Below, piece after piece: positions 14,038-21,011 of a stretch of DNA of 22,318 bases. The position numbers and the translations under genes were made by a program. The first letter of the stretch is position 1; each line of letters opens with the position of its first letter. Origin of the DNA: Candidatus Nanoanaerosalina archaeon (GTDB lineage Archaea > Nanohalarchaeota > Nanosalinia > Nanosalinales > Nanoanaerosalinaceae); NCBI GenBank assembly GCA_022729285.1, contig JALDAI010000005.1, positions 1-22,318 of the forward strand. Reading direction: 5' to 3'. Below the pieces are notes generated by a model that searched no databases, was not told where the DNA came from, and saw nothing but the letters and a program-made list of their open reading frames with translations.

Positions 14038-14070
14038 ATGTGAGGATATACTTTGGAGTAGGTGAATAAA

Positions 14071-14655
14071 ATGATTGAAGTAGGTGAAAAAGCACCGATA
14101 TTCCAAGAAAAAGCATTTTTTCCAAAAGATAGTCAGATTAAACAACTGAACTCTAAAAACCTCCGAGGAAAATGGTTGATTCTAACATTCCATCCAGGAG
14201 ACTTTACATTTGTATGTGCGACAGACCTTGAAGGATTCGCAGAAAAATACGAAGACTTCAAAAAAGAAAACGCAGAAGTACTAGCAGTATCGACTGACAC
14301 AGTTTTCTCCCACAAAGTATGGTACGAAACTTCTGAAAGAGTAAATAAAATCCAGTATCCGATGGTAGAAGACATAAAGAAAAACGTTTCAAGAGCGTTC
14401 GGATTCCTAGGAGACGACGGAATGACGCAGAGAGGAACGGTAATAATAGATCCTGATGGAGTTGTACAGTACATATCATCACTTAACAACAGGCTAGGAA
14501 AAGATATCAACCACATTTACAACGCATTCAAAGGACTAAAACATATCTACGAAAATCCAGGAACGAGCGATAAGTTCGACGCAATCCCGGCATGTTGGGA
14601 AGAAGGAGACGAACCTCTACATATCAACGTTCCAGAGGACGTAGGAGAGTACTAA
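14071..14655 (+). CDS. Typical 2-Cys peroxiredoxin (AhpC/Prx1 type)
   Basis: A thiol peroxidase that reduces hydrogen peroxide and organic peroxides. The peroxidatic Cys49 lies in FHPGDFTFVCATD, with the active-site Thr before it (DFT); the resolving Cys175 is in AIPACWEEGDEPLH. The 194-aa length and IDPDGVVQYISSLNNRLGKDI fit AhpC/Prx1, which forms intersubunit disulfides and usually needs a thioredoxin-like reductant; none is in this window. The start is ATG 14071 because AGGTGA (14060-14065) is its SD; a GTG at 14062 in frame lies within that SD. It is first in a three-gene peroxide-defence operon, divergent from the Lrp gene. Confidence 0.93.
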   Translation: MIEVGEKAPIFQEKAFFPKDSQIKQLNSKNLRGKWLILTFHPGDFTFVCATDLEGFAEKYEDFKKENAEVLAVSTDTVFSHKVWYETSERVNKIQYPMVEDIKKNVSRAFGFLGDDGMTQRGTVIIDPDGVVQYISSLNNRLGKDINHIYNAFKGLKHIYENPGTSDKFDAIPACWEEGDEPLHINVPEDVGEY

Positions 14656-14666
14656 GGTGATCAAAA

Positions 14667-15329
14667 ATGAAAGAAGAAAATAGAATGCCTTTAATAGGCG
14701 ATAAATTTCCAGAATTGAAAGTAAACACAAGCCATGGGAAGATAAACCTTCCTAAAGAGTACAAGGGTAAATGGTTTATCCTTTTCTCACATCCCGGTGA
14801 CTTCACACCTGTATGCACTACAGAGTTCTACTCATTCCAGAAAAGGTACGATGAGTTTAGAGAACTCAACACAGAACTGATAGGGTTAAGCATTGATCAG
14901 GTTCATAGTCATCTGAAGTGGACAGAGTGGATAAAAGACAACCTAGAAGAAGAAATCGAGTTCCCTATAATAGCTGACGGGAACGGAAAAGTTGCAGAAA
15001 AACTTGGACTTATCCATAGCGAAGGGGATACAGCAACAGTAAGAGCAGTATTCATCGTTGATCCGAAGTCCAAAATCAGAGCTATCCTTTACTACCCGGC
15101 TGAGCTTGGTAGAAACATGGATGAGATAGTTCGGATGATCAAAGGATTCCAGAAATCTGAAAAAGACGGTGTAGCAATTCCGGCTAACTGGCCAGAAAAC
15201 GAAATTGTAGGAGACGATGTGATAATGCCGCCTGCATCCAGTGAAAAAGAGATTAGGGAAAGAGATAAACAGGAAGAAAAAGGAGAGATCAAGTGTTATG
15301 ACTGGTGGTTCTGTCATAAAGAGTCTTAG
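14667..15329 (+). CDS. Archaeal Prx6-type peroxiredoxin
   Basis: A 220-aa peroxiredoxin of the archaeal Prx6 (1-Cys-like) branch. The peroxidatic Cys50 is in SHPGDFTPVCTTE; further landmarks are LSIDQVHSHLKWTEWI, VRAVFIVDPKSKIRAILYYPAELGRN and a C-terminal extension with Cys210 and Cys216 in the motif CYDWWFC. The Cys pair has the same spacing as the two C-terminal cysteines of the Aeropyrum thioredoxin peroxidase, where the first acts in an atypical disulfide mechanism. It decomposes peroxides in the cytosol, probably as a decamer. The ATG follows AAGGTGA (14654-14660) 11 bp after the previous stop, so it is co-transcribed with it. The paralogous pair differs in mechanism rather than being a recent duplication. 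Confidence 0.93.
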   Translation: MKEENRMPLIGDKFPELKVNTSHGKINLPKEYKGKWFILFSHPGDFTPVCTTEFYSFQKRYDEFRELNTELIGLSIDQVHSHLKWTEWIKDNLEEEIEFPIIADGNGKVAEKLGLIHSEGDTATVRAVFIVDPKSKIRAILYYPAELGRNMDEIVRMIKGFQKSEKDGVAIPANWPENEIVGDDVIMPPASSEKEIRERDKQEEKGEIKCYDWWFCHKES

Positions 15330-15364
15330 AAAACTAAGATTCAACTACAAAGAAGTGATCAAAA

Positions 15365-15721
15365 ATGAAATTAGAAGAATACCTTGACGAATGGTTTGAA
15401 GACGAAACTGAAGAAGCAGGACTGTACATGGCTATGGCAAGGCAAGCAGAAAGAGAAGGCTATCCTGAAATAGCTAGACAGTTCAGAGAAACAGCTATAC
15501 AAGAAGCAGAACACGCAGGTATAGCAGCAGAACTAGCAGGTAGAATAGGAACTACAAAGGAGAACCTTGAGAAAATGACTTCCGGAGAGGAAGAAGCAAA
15601 CGATATGAGGCTTGAAATAGCTGAAAAACAGGAAGGTAAAGTAAAGGCTCATCTAATCGTTACAGCAGAAGACGAAGCAAGACACAAAAAAGCATTAGAA
15701 GGATTGAAGAAAAACCTTTAA
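15365..15721 (+). CDS. Rubrerythrin-like diiron protein (ferritin-like domain only)
   Basis: A 118-aa four-helix ferritin-like protein. Diiron ligand motifs are an early Glu in DETEEAGLYMAMARQAE, EAEH within TAIQEAEHAGIAAELAGR, a Glu-rich third helix and EARH within AEDEARHKKALEGL. It lacks the C-terminal rubredoxin domain of full rubrerythrin, so electrons must come from another protein. Rubrerythrins reduce hydrogen peroxide and store or oxidise iron, matching the two peroxiredoxins upstream. It is separated from prx6 by 35 bp. The sequence from GTGATC through the ATG and next codon is identical to that at the prx6 start. A pyrimidine tract after the stop probably terminates the operon. Confidence 0.9.
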   Translation: MKLEEYLDEWFEDETEEAGLYMAMARQAEREGYPEIARQFRETAIQEAEHAGIAAELAGRIGTTKENLEKMTSGEEEANDMRLEIAEKQEGKVKAHLIVTAEDEARHKKALEGLKKNL

Positions 15722-15740
15722 TCCCTCTCTTTCTCCTTTT
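15722..15740 (+). terminator. Pyrimidine tract after the rubrerythrin-like gene
   Basis: Directly after the stop comes a run of C and T (TCCCTCTCTTTCTCCTTTTA region) without a strong hairpin, the kind of T-rich tract that terminates archaeal RNA polymerase. Confidence 0.4.
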
Positions 15741-15786
15741 ATTACAATTTTTGAGTATGAGGTATATGAGTACAACACCCTTCCTT

Positions 15787-15797
15787 TATTTAAATAT
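15787..15797 (+). promoter_or_regulatory. TATA box of psmA
   Basis: ATTTAAATATT-like sequence (TATTTAAATAT) lies about 50 nt before the psmA ATG and predicts a start near 15818, leaving a 25-nt leader with the SD GGTGAG at 15831-15836. It gives psmA-sbds a promoter independent of the redox island. Confidence 0.55.
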
Positions 15798-15842
15798 TGA
15801 GAAAGAATTTTGAACTAATTCTGAACAAATGGTGAGTTAATC

Positions 15843-16550
15843 ATGCAGCTAGGAAATCAAAATATGCAGTATGACAGAGCAAAGACAATTTTCAGCCCTG
15901 ACGGAAGGCTTTTCCAAGTAGAATATGCTAGAGAAGCTGTAAAAAAGGGTTCAACATCTATAGGAATGATTTATGACAACGGAGTTCTGTTAATGGCAAC
16001 AAGAAAGACTAATAAATTACAAGCAAGAAACCCTGAAAAAGTATTCAAAATAGATGAACACCTTGGAGTTTCAACATCAGGGCTAGTAGCTGATGGAAGA
16101 GTTTTAGTTGACGACGCAAGACAAGAAGCTCAAAAGAAAAGAATGACATACGGAGAACCGATAACTATCCAGTCACAAGCAAAGTTCTTAGCAGATATTA
16201 AACAAAGGTTTACACAGTACGGAGGAGTAAGACCTTTTGGACTAGCTATGCTGACAGGAGGAATAAACAAAGGAAAACCTGAACTTTACCAGTCAGACCC
16301 TTCAGGAATCCTTAAAGAATGGAAAGCAGTTGCTATAGGTAAAGGCAGCGAAAAAGCTATGGAAATATTCCAGGAAGAGTACAACCCTGAGATATCCGAA
16401 CAAGAAGCGATCGATCTATCCATTAAAGTATTAAAAGAGATAGATGAGGACTTAGAAACGGCAAACATTGAGCTATGCCTGATAAATGAAGAAGAAAAGT
16501 TCCACAGGATTAGTACAGAACAGTTAGAAGAAAAAGGAGTAGATCTTTAA
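15843..16550 (+). CDS. psmA: 20S proteasome alpha subunit
   Basis: The structural alpha subunit that forms the outer rings of the archaeal 20S proteasome and gates substrate entry. The proteasome alpha signature YDRAKTIFSPDGRLFQVEYAREAV is present near the N-terminus (residues 9-32), with GSTSIG, RKTNKL, KVFKIDEHLGVSTSGLVADGRVLVDDARQEAQ and RPFGLAMLTGG following in the usual order. At 235 aa it is standard length. The catalytic beta subunit is not in the window. The ATG is set by GGTGAG (15831-15836). It is followed after 20 bp by the SBDS gene, as in the conserved archaeal superoperon. Confidence 0.97.
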   Translation: MQLGNQNMQYDRAKTIFSPDGRLFQVEYAREAVKKGSTSIGMIYDNGVLLMATRKTNKLQARNPEKVFKIDEHLGVSTSGLVADGRVLVDDARQEAQKKRMTYGEPITIQSQAKFLADIKQRFTQYGGVRPFGLAMLTGGINKGKPELYQSDPSGILKEWKAVAIGKGSEKAMEIFQEEYNPEISEQEAIDLSIKVLKEIDEDLETANIELCLINEEEKFHRISTEQLEEKGVDL

Positions 16551-16570
16551 AACCTGTTAGGTGAACCAAA

Positions 16571-17251
16571 ATGGCGGACGACTCAATAAAAGTAGCGTAC
16601 AAAGGAGATAAAGATTTTGAGATCTTAGTCAAACCTGATGAAGCATTAAAGTACAAAGAAGGAGAAATAGAAAACTTTGAAAACGTGCTTTTTGTAAGAG
16701 AAGTTTTCACAGATGCAGGAGCTGCAGAAAGAGCGTCCGCAGACTCCTTAGAAGAAGAATTTGGTTCACAAGATGTTCTTGAAATAGCTAAACAGATATT
16801 TGACCGAGGAAAACTACACCTTACAGCAGAACAGAAAAACAAGAAAAGAGAAGAGGTAAGGAAAAGAGTAGTTTCAATGATATCAAGGAGAGCAGTAAAT
16901 CCTAAGACAAACTCTCCTCATCCGCCTAAAAGAATAGAGAACGCACTTGACGAAGCAGGAGTTAACTTTGATCCTATGAGACCTTTAGAAGAACAGTTCG
17001 ATGAAGCAGTAACTAAGATCCGTCCAATAATTCCTATTTCAATGGAGGAAAAAGAAGTAGCAATAAAGATACCTAATGATTACGCAGGGAAGTGTTACGG
17101 AAAAATAAAGACCCAAGCAAACCTTTTAGAAGAGCAATGGGGCAACGACGCATTTATGGCGAAAATAAAGATGCCAGCAGGAGCATTAAAACAGCTTGAA
17201 TCAGAAGTACAGAAAATCTGTAAAGGCAGCGCCACTTTCAAAGACTTATGA
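16571..17251 (+). CDS. Ribosome maturation protein SDO1/SBDS
   Basis: The archaeal orthologue of SBDS/Sdo1, which in eukaryotes helps release the anti-association factor eIF6 from the large ribosomal subunit. The 226-aa protein has the three-domain layout: an N-terminal FYSH domain (IKVAYKGDKDFEILVKPDEALKYKEGEIENFENVLFVREVFTD in pieces), a central helical domain with RRAVNPKTNSPHPPKRIENALDEAG, and a C-terminal ferredoxin-like domain beginning PIIPISMEEKEVAIKIP with MPAGALKQLESEVQK. SD TAGGTGA lies just upstream. It is co-transcribed with psmA and overlaps the next ORF by 4 bp (ATGA). Confidence 0.95.
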   Translation: MADDSIKVAYKGDKDFEILVKPDEALKYKEGEIENFENVLFVREVFTDAGAAERASADSLEEEFGSQDVLEIAKQIFDRGKLHLTAEQKNKKREEVRKRVVSMISRRAVNPKTNSPHPPKRIENALDEAGVNFDPMRPLEEQFDEAVTKIRPIIPISMEEKEVAIKIPNDYAGKCYGKIKTQANLLEEQWGNDAFMAKIKMPAGALKQLESEVQKICKGSATFKDL

Positions 17252-17538
17252 AAAAGTTAGAAGAAGGAAACAGGATAGCTGCAGACCTACAGAATAGATG
17301 TATCAAAGTTGGAACAGAAAAAATTAATCTCTCAAACTACGACATAAAACACCTTAGAGAAGTTTCAAAAACCAGTAAATTCGGGCCAGAAACCTGTCAA
17401 AAAGCTGTTGAAAGAGTAATTGAAGAACAGATAAAGCCTTTTCTCATAGCAAGTGGTAAAGAGATAAATTATGAAAATATTGAGAAAGAGGTTTTAGAAG
17501 CTTTTAGCCAACACCTCTATATCCTTGCTAACGGTTAA
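17248..17538 (+). CDS. Unrecognised small protein downstream of sbds, 96 aa
   Basis: I do not recognise this protein. It is predicted soluble and mostly helical: MKKLEEGNRIAADL, a short strand around CIKVGTEKINLS, then IKHLREVS, PETCQKAVERVIEEQIKPFLIAS and ENIEKEVLEAFSQHLYIL. It has two cysteines not arranged as a zinc site. The ATGA overlap with sbds makes it translationally coupled and therefore likely genuine. In many archaea the exosome genes rrp4-rrp41-rrp42 follow sbds; this ORF shows none of their motifs. Its stop abuts the stop of the convergent regulator gene with no intervening base. A link to ribosome maturation is only guilt by association. Confidence 0.75.
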   Translation: MKKLEEGNRIAADLQNRCIKVGTEKINLSNYDIKHLREVSKTSKFGPETCQKAVERVIEEQIKPFLIASGKEINYENIEKEVLEAFSQHLYILANG

Positions 17539-18483
17539 TTATTCCAAAACTTTTACATCATCAACTATTCCGTCACCATCCATATCCAAGCCTTTTACCA
17601 CAGTTCCATGCTTCTCCTCGTTCTCAAAACTGCTGAAAACCTTTTCAGAAAAATTAGTGACAGACATCACTGCAGCCTTAGTACCTTCTTTCCTAATCCC
17701 TGCTAAAGCAAATATGAACTGCTCAGGGTTTTTAGGATTTCTTATCCTACAGATTATACCGACACTGCCCTCATGGTAGGTATTACCTGTTTTTTCAGAA
17801 ACTACTTTTCTGTATGGAAAGTTTTTCATCCCGAACCTTACCGGGAAATACTTGTTGAACCATTTAGTAGCCATATTGGTCAGAGGACCTCCTACAAAAA
17901 CAAAGCTTTCCGAAGCACTGTTAACATACTTTTCAGTTACCTCCGTATCCAACATCACAGTTGAGCCATTTATTCTACCAAAATTACCTAACTTAGCAGC
18001 TAAATCTATTCCAAAATGGTTGTCAAGACCTCTAACCTGGTTAGGTCCATGAGGAGTAGGCGAGCCTACAACAATGCTACCTTGGAACAACCCATCTTTG
18101 ATTAACGGGTTAAAGTAACTTCTAACACTTTCCTTCCCCTCATTTACAACCTGGTAAGGATTACCACTGTCATTACTTATCTCAACACAGAATACCTTAG
18201 CCGTGGGTGTAAAGAACTTTACAGAAGAAGAACCTTGAGGATTTTCATCAACCTCCTCAATCAAACCGTTTCTCCTAAGATTTTTTATGTGGTAATAGAT
18301 GCTTTGGTCAGAAATACCTAACTTCTCAGCAATCTTTGAAGGATACAAAGGTCTTTCAGCTATTATCTCTAAAATAGATGCTCTAGTAGGGTTAGAAAGC
18401 GATTTAACACCTTCCTCTGAATTAAGTAAAACACCTTTTTTCGAAAAAACTCCCTTATCACTTTCTCTAATAACCTTAACCAT
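17539..18483 (-). CDS. ArsR-type HTH regulator fused to a GGP-motif Rossmann-like domain
   Basis: A 314-aa regulator. Residues 28-80 form an ArsR-type winged helix (LSNPTRASILEIIAERPLYPSKIAEKLGISDQSIYYHIKNLRRNGLIEEV). Residues 95-295 form an alpha/beta domain with VVGSPTPHGPNQVRGLDNH (138-156) and VFVGGPLTNMATKWFNKYFP (195-214); the VGGP-x-x-N motif recalls archaeal S-layer-type proteins and related sensor domains, an impression I cannot confirm here. The tail has DMDGDGIVDD (300-309), a Ca-binding-loop-like motif. There is no signal peptide or membrane helix. It is divergent from glmS over a perfect inverted repeat, suggesting control of glmS and itself. There is no SD and a TATA-like element at leaderless spacing. 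Confidence 0.85.
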   Translation of the reverse strand: MVKVIRESDKGVFSKKGVLLNSEEGVKSLSNPTRASILEIIAERPLYPSKIAEKLGISDQSIYYHIKNLRRNGLIEEVDENPQGSSSVKFFTPTAKVFCVEISNDSGNPYQVVNEGKESVRSYFNPLIKDGLFQGSIVVGSPTPHGPNQVRGLDNHFGIDLAAKLGNFGRINGSTVMLDTEVTEKYVNSASESFVFVGGPLTNMATKWFNKYFPVRFGMKNFPYRKVVSEKTGNTYHEGSVGIICRIRNPKNPEQFIFALAGIRKEGTKAAVMSVTNFSEKVFSSFENEEKHGTVVKGLDMDGDGIVDDVKVLE

Positions 18484-18494
18484 GCAGCAACACT

Positions 18495-18514
18495 ACTAAA
18501 AAATTATTTTTAGT
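18495..18514. promoter_or_regulatory. Perfect inverted-repeat operator between the HTH regulator and glmS
   Basis: ACTAAAAA (18495-18502) and TTTTTAGT (18507-18514) form a perfect 8-bp inverted repeat with an ATTA centre. A further TTTTTAG half-site lies at 18527-18533, 20 bp (two helical turns) from the right arm. The repeat overlaps the region where the regulator gene's TATA element should be (about 18500-18511) and lies just upstream of the glmS TATA box, so autoregulation and control of glmS are both possible. Confidence 0.6.
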
Positions 18515-18538
18515 TGAATAAAAAACTTTTTAGAAATG

Positions 18539-18546
18539 ATTTAAAT
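18539..18546 (+). promoter_or_regulatory. TATA box of glmS
   Basis: ATTTAAAT is centred about 40 nt before the chosen glmS ATG at 18582 and predicts transcription from near 18569. The earlier in-frame GTG at 18549 would lie upstream of this transcription start, supporting 18582 as the true start. Confidence 0.55.
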
Positions 18547-18581
18547 GGGTGGATGTTTCTTTCAGAGATAAGTGGTTAGAA

Positions 18582-20306
18582 ATGTGTGGGATAATAGGGT
18601 ATAACGGAGATAAAGATATATTTGACATCTTAAGAAAAGGTTTAAAACGGCTAGAGTACCGAGGATACGATTCTTCAGGTATCTCCCTCCAGAAAAACTC
18701 AGAATTAGTCATTAAAAAGTCAGTAGGACAAGTTAACGAACTCTTCAAAAAAATTAGTGAAACCGAACTTGGCGGATCAAAATCCGGTATAGCTCATACA
18801 AGGTGGGCAACGCATGGAAAAGTTACAGAAATAAACTCACATCCACATACATCCTGTCAAAAAAGATTAGCAGTAGTACATAACGGAATAATAGAAAACC
18901 ATGAAGAAATTCGTTCACAGCTTGAAAATAACCATTTAATCCGGTCAGAGACAGATACAGAAATAATTGCTCATTACCTAGAAGAAAAATTAGAGAAAGG
19001 AAACACCGTTATAGAAAGTTTACAGGAGTTTCACACCGAAGCAGAAGGTACCTATGCAGTATTAGTTCAGAAAAAAGGTAGAGAAAAAATTTTTGCATTA
19101 AAAAATAAATCACCGTTAGTAATAGGCTATGCAGACCACGGAAACTTCATCTCCTCCGACATATATGCTTTTTCAAACCATACAGAAAAATCGATTTTTC
19201 TAAAAGACGGAGATACAGCAGAAGTAACTGAGAATACATATAAAGTATACAACAAAGACAGAAAAGAGGCAACTAGGTCTATAAAAAATATTAAGTGGAG
19301 TCAAACGGAAAACAAAAGAAATTTCGGCCATTATATGATCAAAGAAGTATATGAGATACCCAAAACTGTTGAAAAACTTGTTAAATCAGTTAAAAACCAC
19401 CAAAGCTCCGAATTCCAAAAATTTGCAGAAAAAATAAGACAGAAAGAAAAAGTTGTCATAACCGGTTGCGGATCATCTTTCCATGCAGCAAAGATAGGTG
19501 AAAAAATTCTAAGGAGAAAAGGCTTTAATGTAAGAGCATTAAACGCAGTCGAGACCGATGAAACAGATTTCTCAGAAGAAACGCTTACAGTAGCAGTATC
19601 ACAGTCCGGCGAGACAATGGATGTATTAGATACAGTAGAACAAGCAATAAACAAAGGTTCAGAGATTTTTTCCATAGTGAACGTTCCGTACTCCACCGTT
19701 CAAAGAAAATCTTCAACAACAATAAACCTTTTAGCAGGCCAAGAGATCTGTGTAGCGTCTACAAAAACATTTGTTAACCAAGTACTCGTTTTCAAGATGT
19801 TATCAAAGATTTTGGACGGAGAAAAGACAGATGAAAGTAACCTTGCTTCAGGCTTAAGAAAAGTTATTGAAGAAGACGCCATGGTTGAAAGAGTATCCGA
19901 AAAACTGGTAGATGAAGAAAAAATTTATGTCTTAGGAAGCTCAGTTGAGTATCCATTAGCAAAAGAACTAGCATTAAAGCTTAAAGAAATCACTTACACT
20001 CACTCAGAAGGGCTTAGGGCCGGAGAAATGAAACATGGAACATTAGCATTAGTAGAAAAAGGGACAAAGATAATAGGGTTATCAAAGAAATTGTCACAGA
20101 TCGAAAACTCATTAGAAGAAGCTAAGTCACGAGGAGCAGAAATATTTCCCATAACAATGGAAGAACTAGGTTTAGAGGGATTAGAAGAGTTTACAGAACT
20201 TTTTATTGCGACTTTAGGGTTTGTATTAACCTATAAGATAGCGAAAAAAAGAGGTTTACCAATAGATAAACCTAGAAACTTAGCTAAGTCAGTAACAGTC
20301 AGGTAA
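18582..20306 (+). CDS. glmS: Glutamine-fructose-6-phosphate aminotransferase (isomerising)
   Basis: It makes glucosamine-6-phosphate from fructose-6-phosphate and glutamine, the first step to UDP-GlcNAc for glycans. The N-terminal class II glutaminase domain has Cys2 as nucleophile (MCGIIGYNG), RGYDSSG (27-33), HTRWATHG (72-79), NSHPH (85-89) and HNGIIEN (100-106). Two SIS sugar-isomerase domains follow, with GCGSSFHAAKIGE, VSQSGETMD, LKLKEITYTHSEGLRAGEMKHG and the canonical C-terminus KPRNLAKSVTV. The start is ATG 18582 because the catalytic Cys must be residue 2; a GTG at 18549 is rejected. The product is then 574 aa, slightly short for the family. It converges on the UPF0173 gene with no gap. 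Confidence 0.97.
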   Translation: MCGIIGYNGDKDIFDILRKGLKRLEYRGYDSSGISLQKNSELVIKKSVGQVNELFKKISETELGGSKSGIAHTRWATHGKVTEINSHPHTSCQKRLAVVHNGIIENHEEIRSQLENNHLIRSETDTEIIAHYLEEKLEKGNTVIESLQEFHTEAEGTYAVLVQKKGREKIFALKNKSPLVIGYADHGNFISSDIYAFSNHTEKSIFLKDGDTAEVTENTYKVYNKDRKEATRSIKNIKWSQTENKRNFGHYMIKEVYEIPKTVEKLVKSVKNHQSSEFQKFAEKIRQKEKVVITGCGSSFHAAKIGEKILRRKGFNVRALNAVETDETDFSEETLTVAVSQSGETMDVLDTVEQAINKGSEIFSIVNVPYSTVQRKSSTTINLLAGQEICVASTKTFVNQVLVFKMLSKILDGEKTDESNLASGLRKVIEEDAMVERVSEKLVDEEKIYVLGSSVEYPLAKELALKLKEITYTHSEGLRAGEMKHGTLALVEKGTKIIGLSKKLSQIENSLEEAKSRGAEIFPITMEELGLEGLEEFTELFIATLGFVLTYKIAKKRGLPIDKPRNLAKSVTVR

Positions 20307-20984
20307 TCAGTTATCAGGTTTAACAACTTTTACAACAGCATCAGTATAAGACTCAACCTTCCTTTTAAACTCTTCAACATCGGCTTCAGTACCATCTATA
20401 AAGTTGTAATGGATAGGGATGACATAGTTAGGCCTAATAGATTTAACAGCCTCAAGAGCATCCTTAGTATCCATAGTATATGTACCCCCTACAGGTAAAA
20501 TCGCCACATCGATACTCTCTTTACCAAGCGCCCTCATCTCATCAACAAAGTCAGTATCACCGGCATAATAGACTTTCAAACCATCGAGCTCAGCTACAAA
20601 ACCCATACCGGAACCCTTAGGATGGAAAGGTTCACCAGGGTTTCTAAACCTTTTGTTATTGTAAGCCTCAACAAATCGGAAAGGAACGCCATTAACAAGC
20701 TCCATCCGCCCCGCCTCAACAAGACGAGCCTCAAAGTTGAAACTACTTGTGTCACAGCTCTTATGAGCTAAAAGGACAGAATCTTTATCAGAGTGTTTTT
20801 TAATCATCTCAGGATCGAAGTGGTCAAAATGTGAGTGAGAAGAAACAATAATGTCTTTTACACCATAACTACCATCCATAACATCGGAAAAAGGATCTAC
20901 AAGGATACTTTTCGATCCATCTAACATAATAGTTGAATGGTTTATCCAGTGGAACTCAACATCACCGATAAAAACTCCTCCCAT
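20307..20984 (-). CDS. UPF0173 family metal-dependent hydrolase (metallo-beta-lactamase fold)
   Basis: A 225-aa metallo-beta-lactamase-fold hydrolase. The signature HSHFDHF (HxHxDH) provides the dinuclear metal site, preceded by the strand SKSILVDPFSD; later ligands are likely in YYAGDTDF (Asp) and PIHYNF (His). The layout, INHSTIML then DPFSD, matches the UPF0173 family, whose physiological substrate is unknown. It is soluble, with no signal peptide. It is downstream of the DUF368 gene on the same strand after 27 bp; GGTGAG lies 14 nt before the ATG, a long spacing, so translation may be weak or coupled. Its stop abuts the glmS stop. Confidence 0.92.
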   Translation of the reverse strand: MGGVFIGDVEFHWINHSTIMLDGSKSILVDPFSDVMDGSYGVKDIIVSSHSHFDHFDPEMIKKHSDKDSVLLAHKSCDTSSFNFEARLVEAGRMELVNGVPFRFVEAYNNKRFRNPGEPFHPKGSGMGFVAELDGLKVYYAGDTDFVDEMRALGKESIDVAILPVGGTYTMDTKDALEAVKSIRPNYVIPIHYNFIDGTEADVEEFKRKVESYTDAVVKVVKPDN

Positions 20985-21011
20985 AAAAGAATTTTTGTCT
21001 CACCGGTATTT

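Noticed and set aside
14062..14070. In-frame GTG start for the first peroxiredoxin
   Set aside because: This GTG is part of the AGGTGA ribosome site that serves ATG 14071, which also gives the standard family N-terminus.
14071..15329. The two peroxiredoxins as a recent tandem duplication
   Set aside because: They belong to different branches (Prx1/AhpC and Prx6) with different resolving cysteines and low similarity outside the active site.
18549..18581. Upstream in-frame GTG start for glmS
   Set aside because: GlmS needs Cys as residue 2 after Met removal, which only ATG 18582 provides; the GTG also lies upstream of the predicted transcription start.
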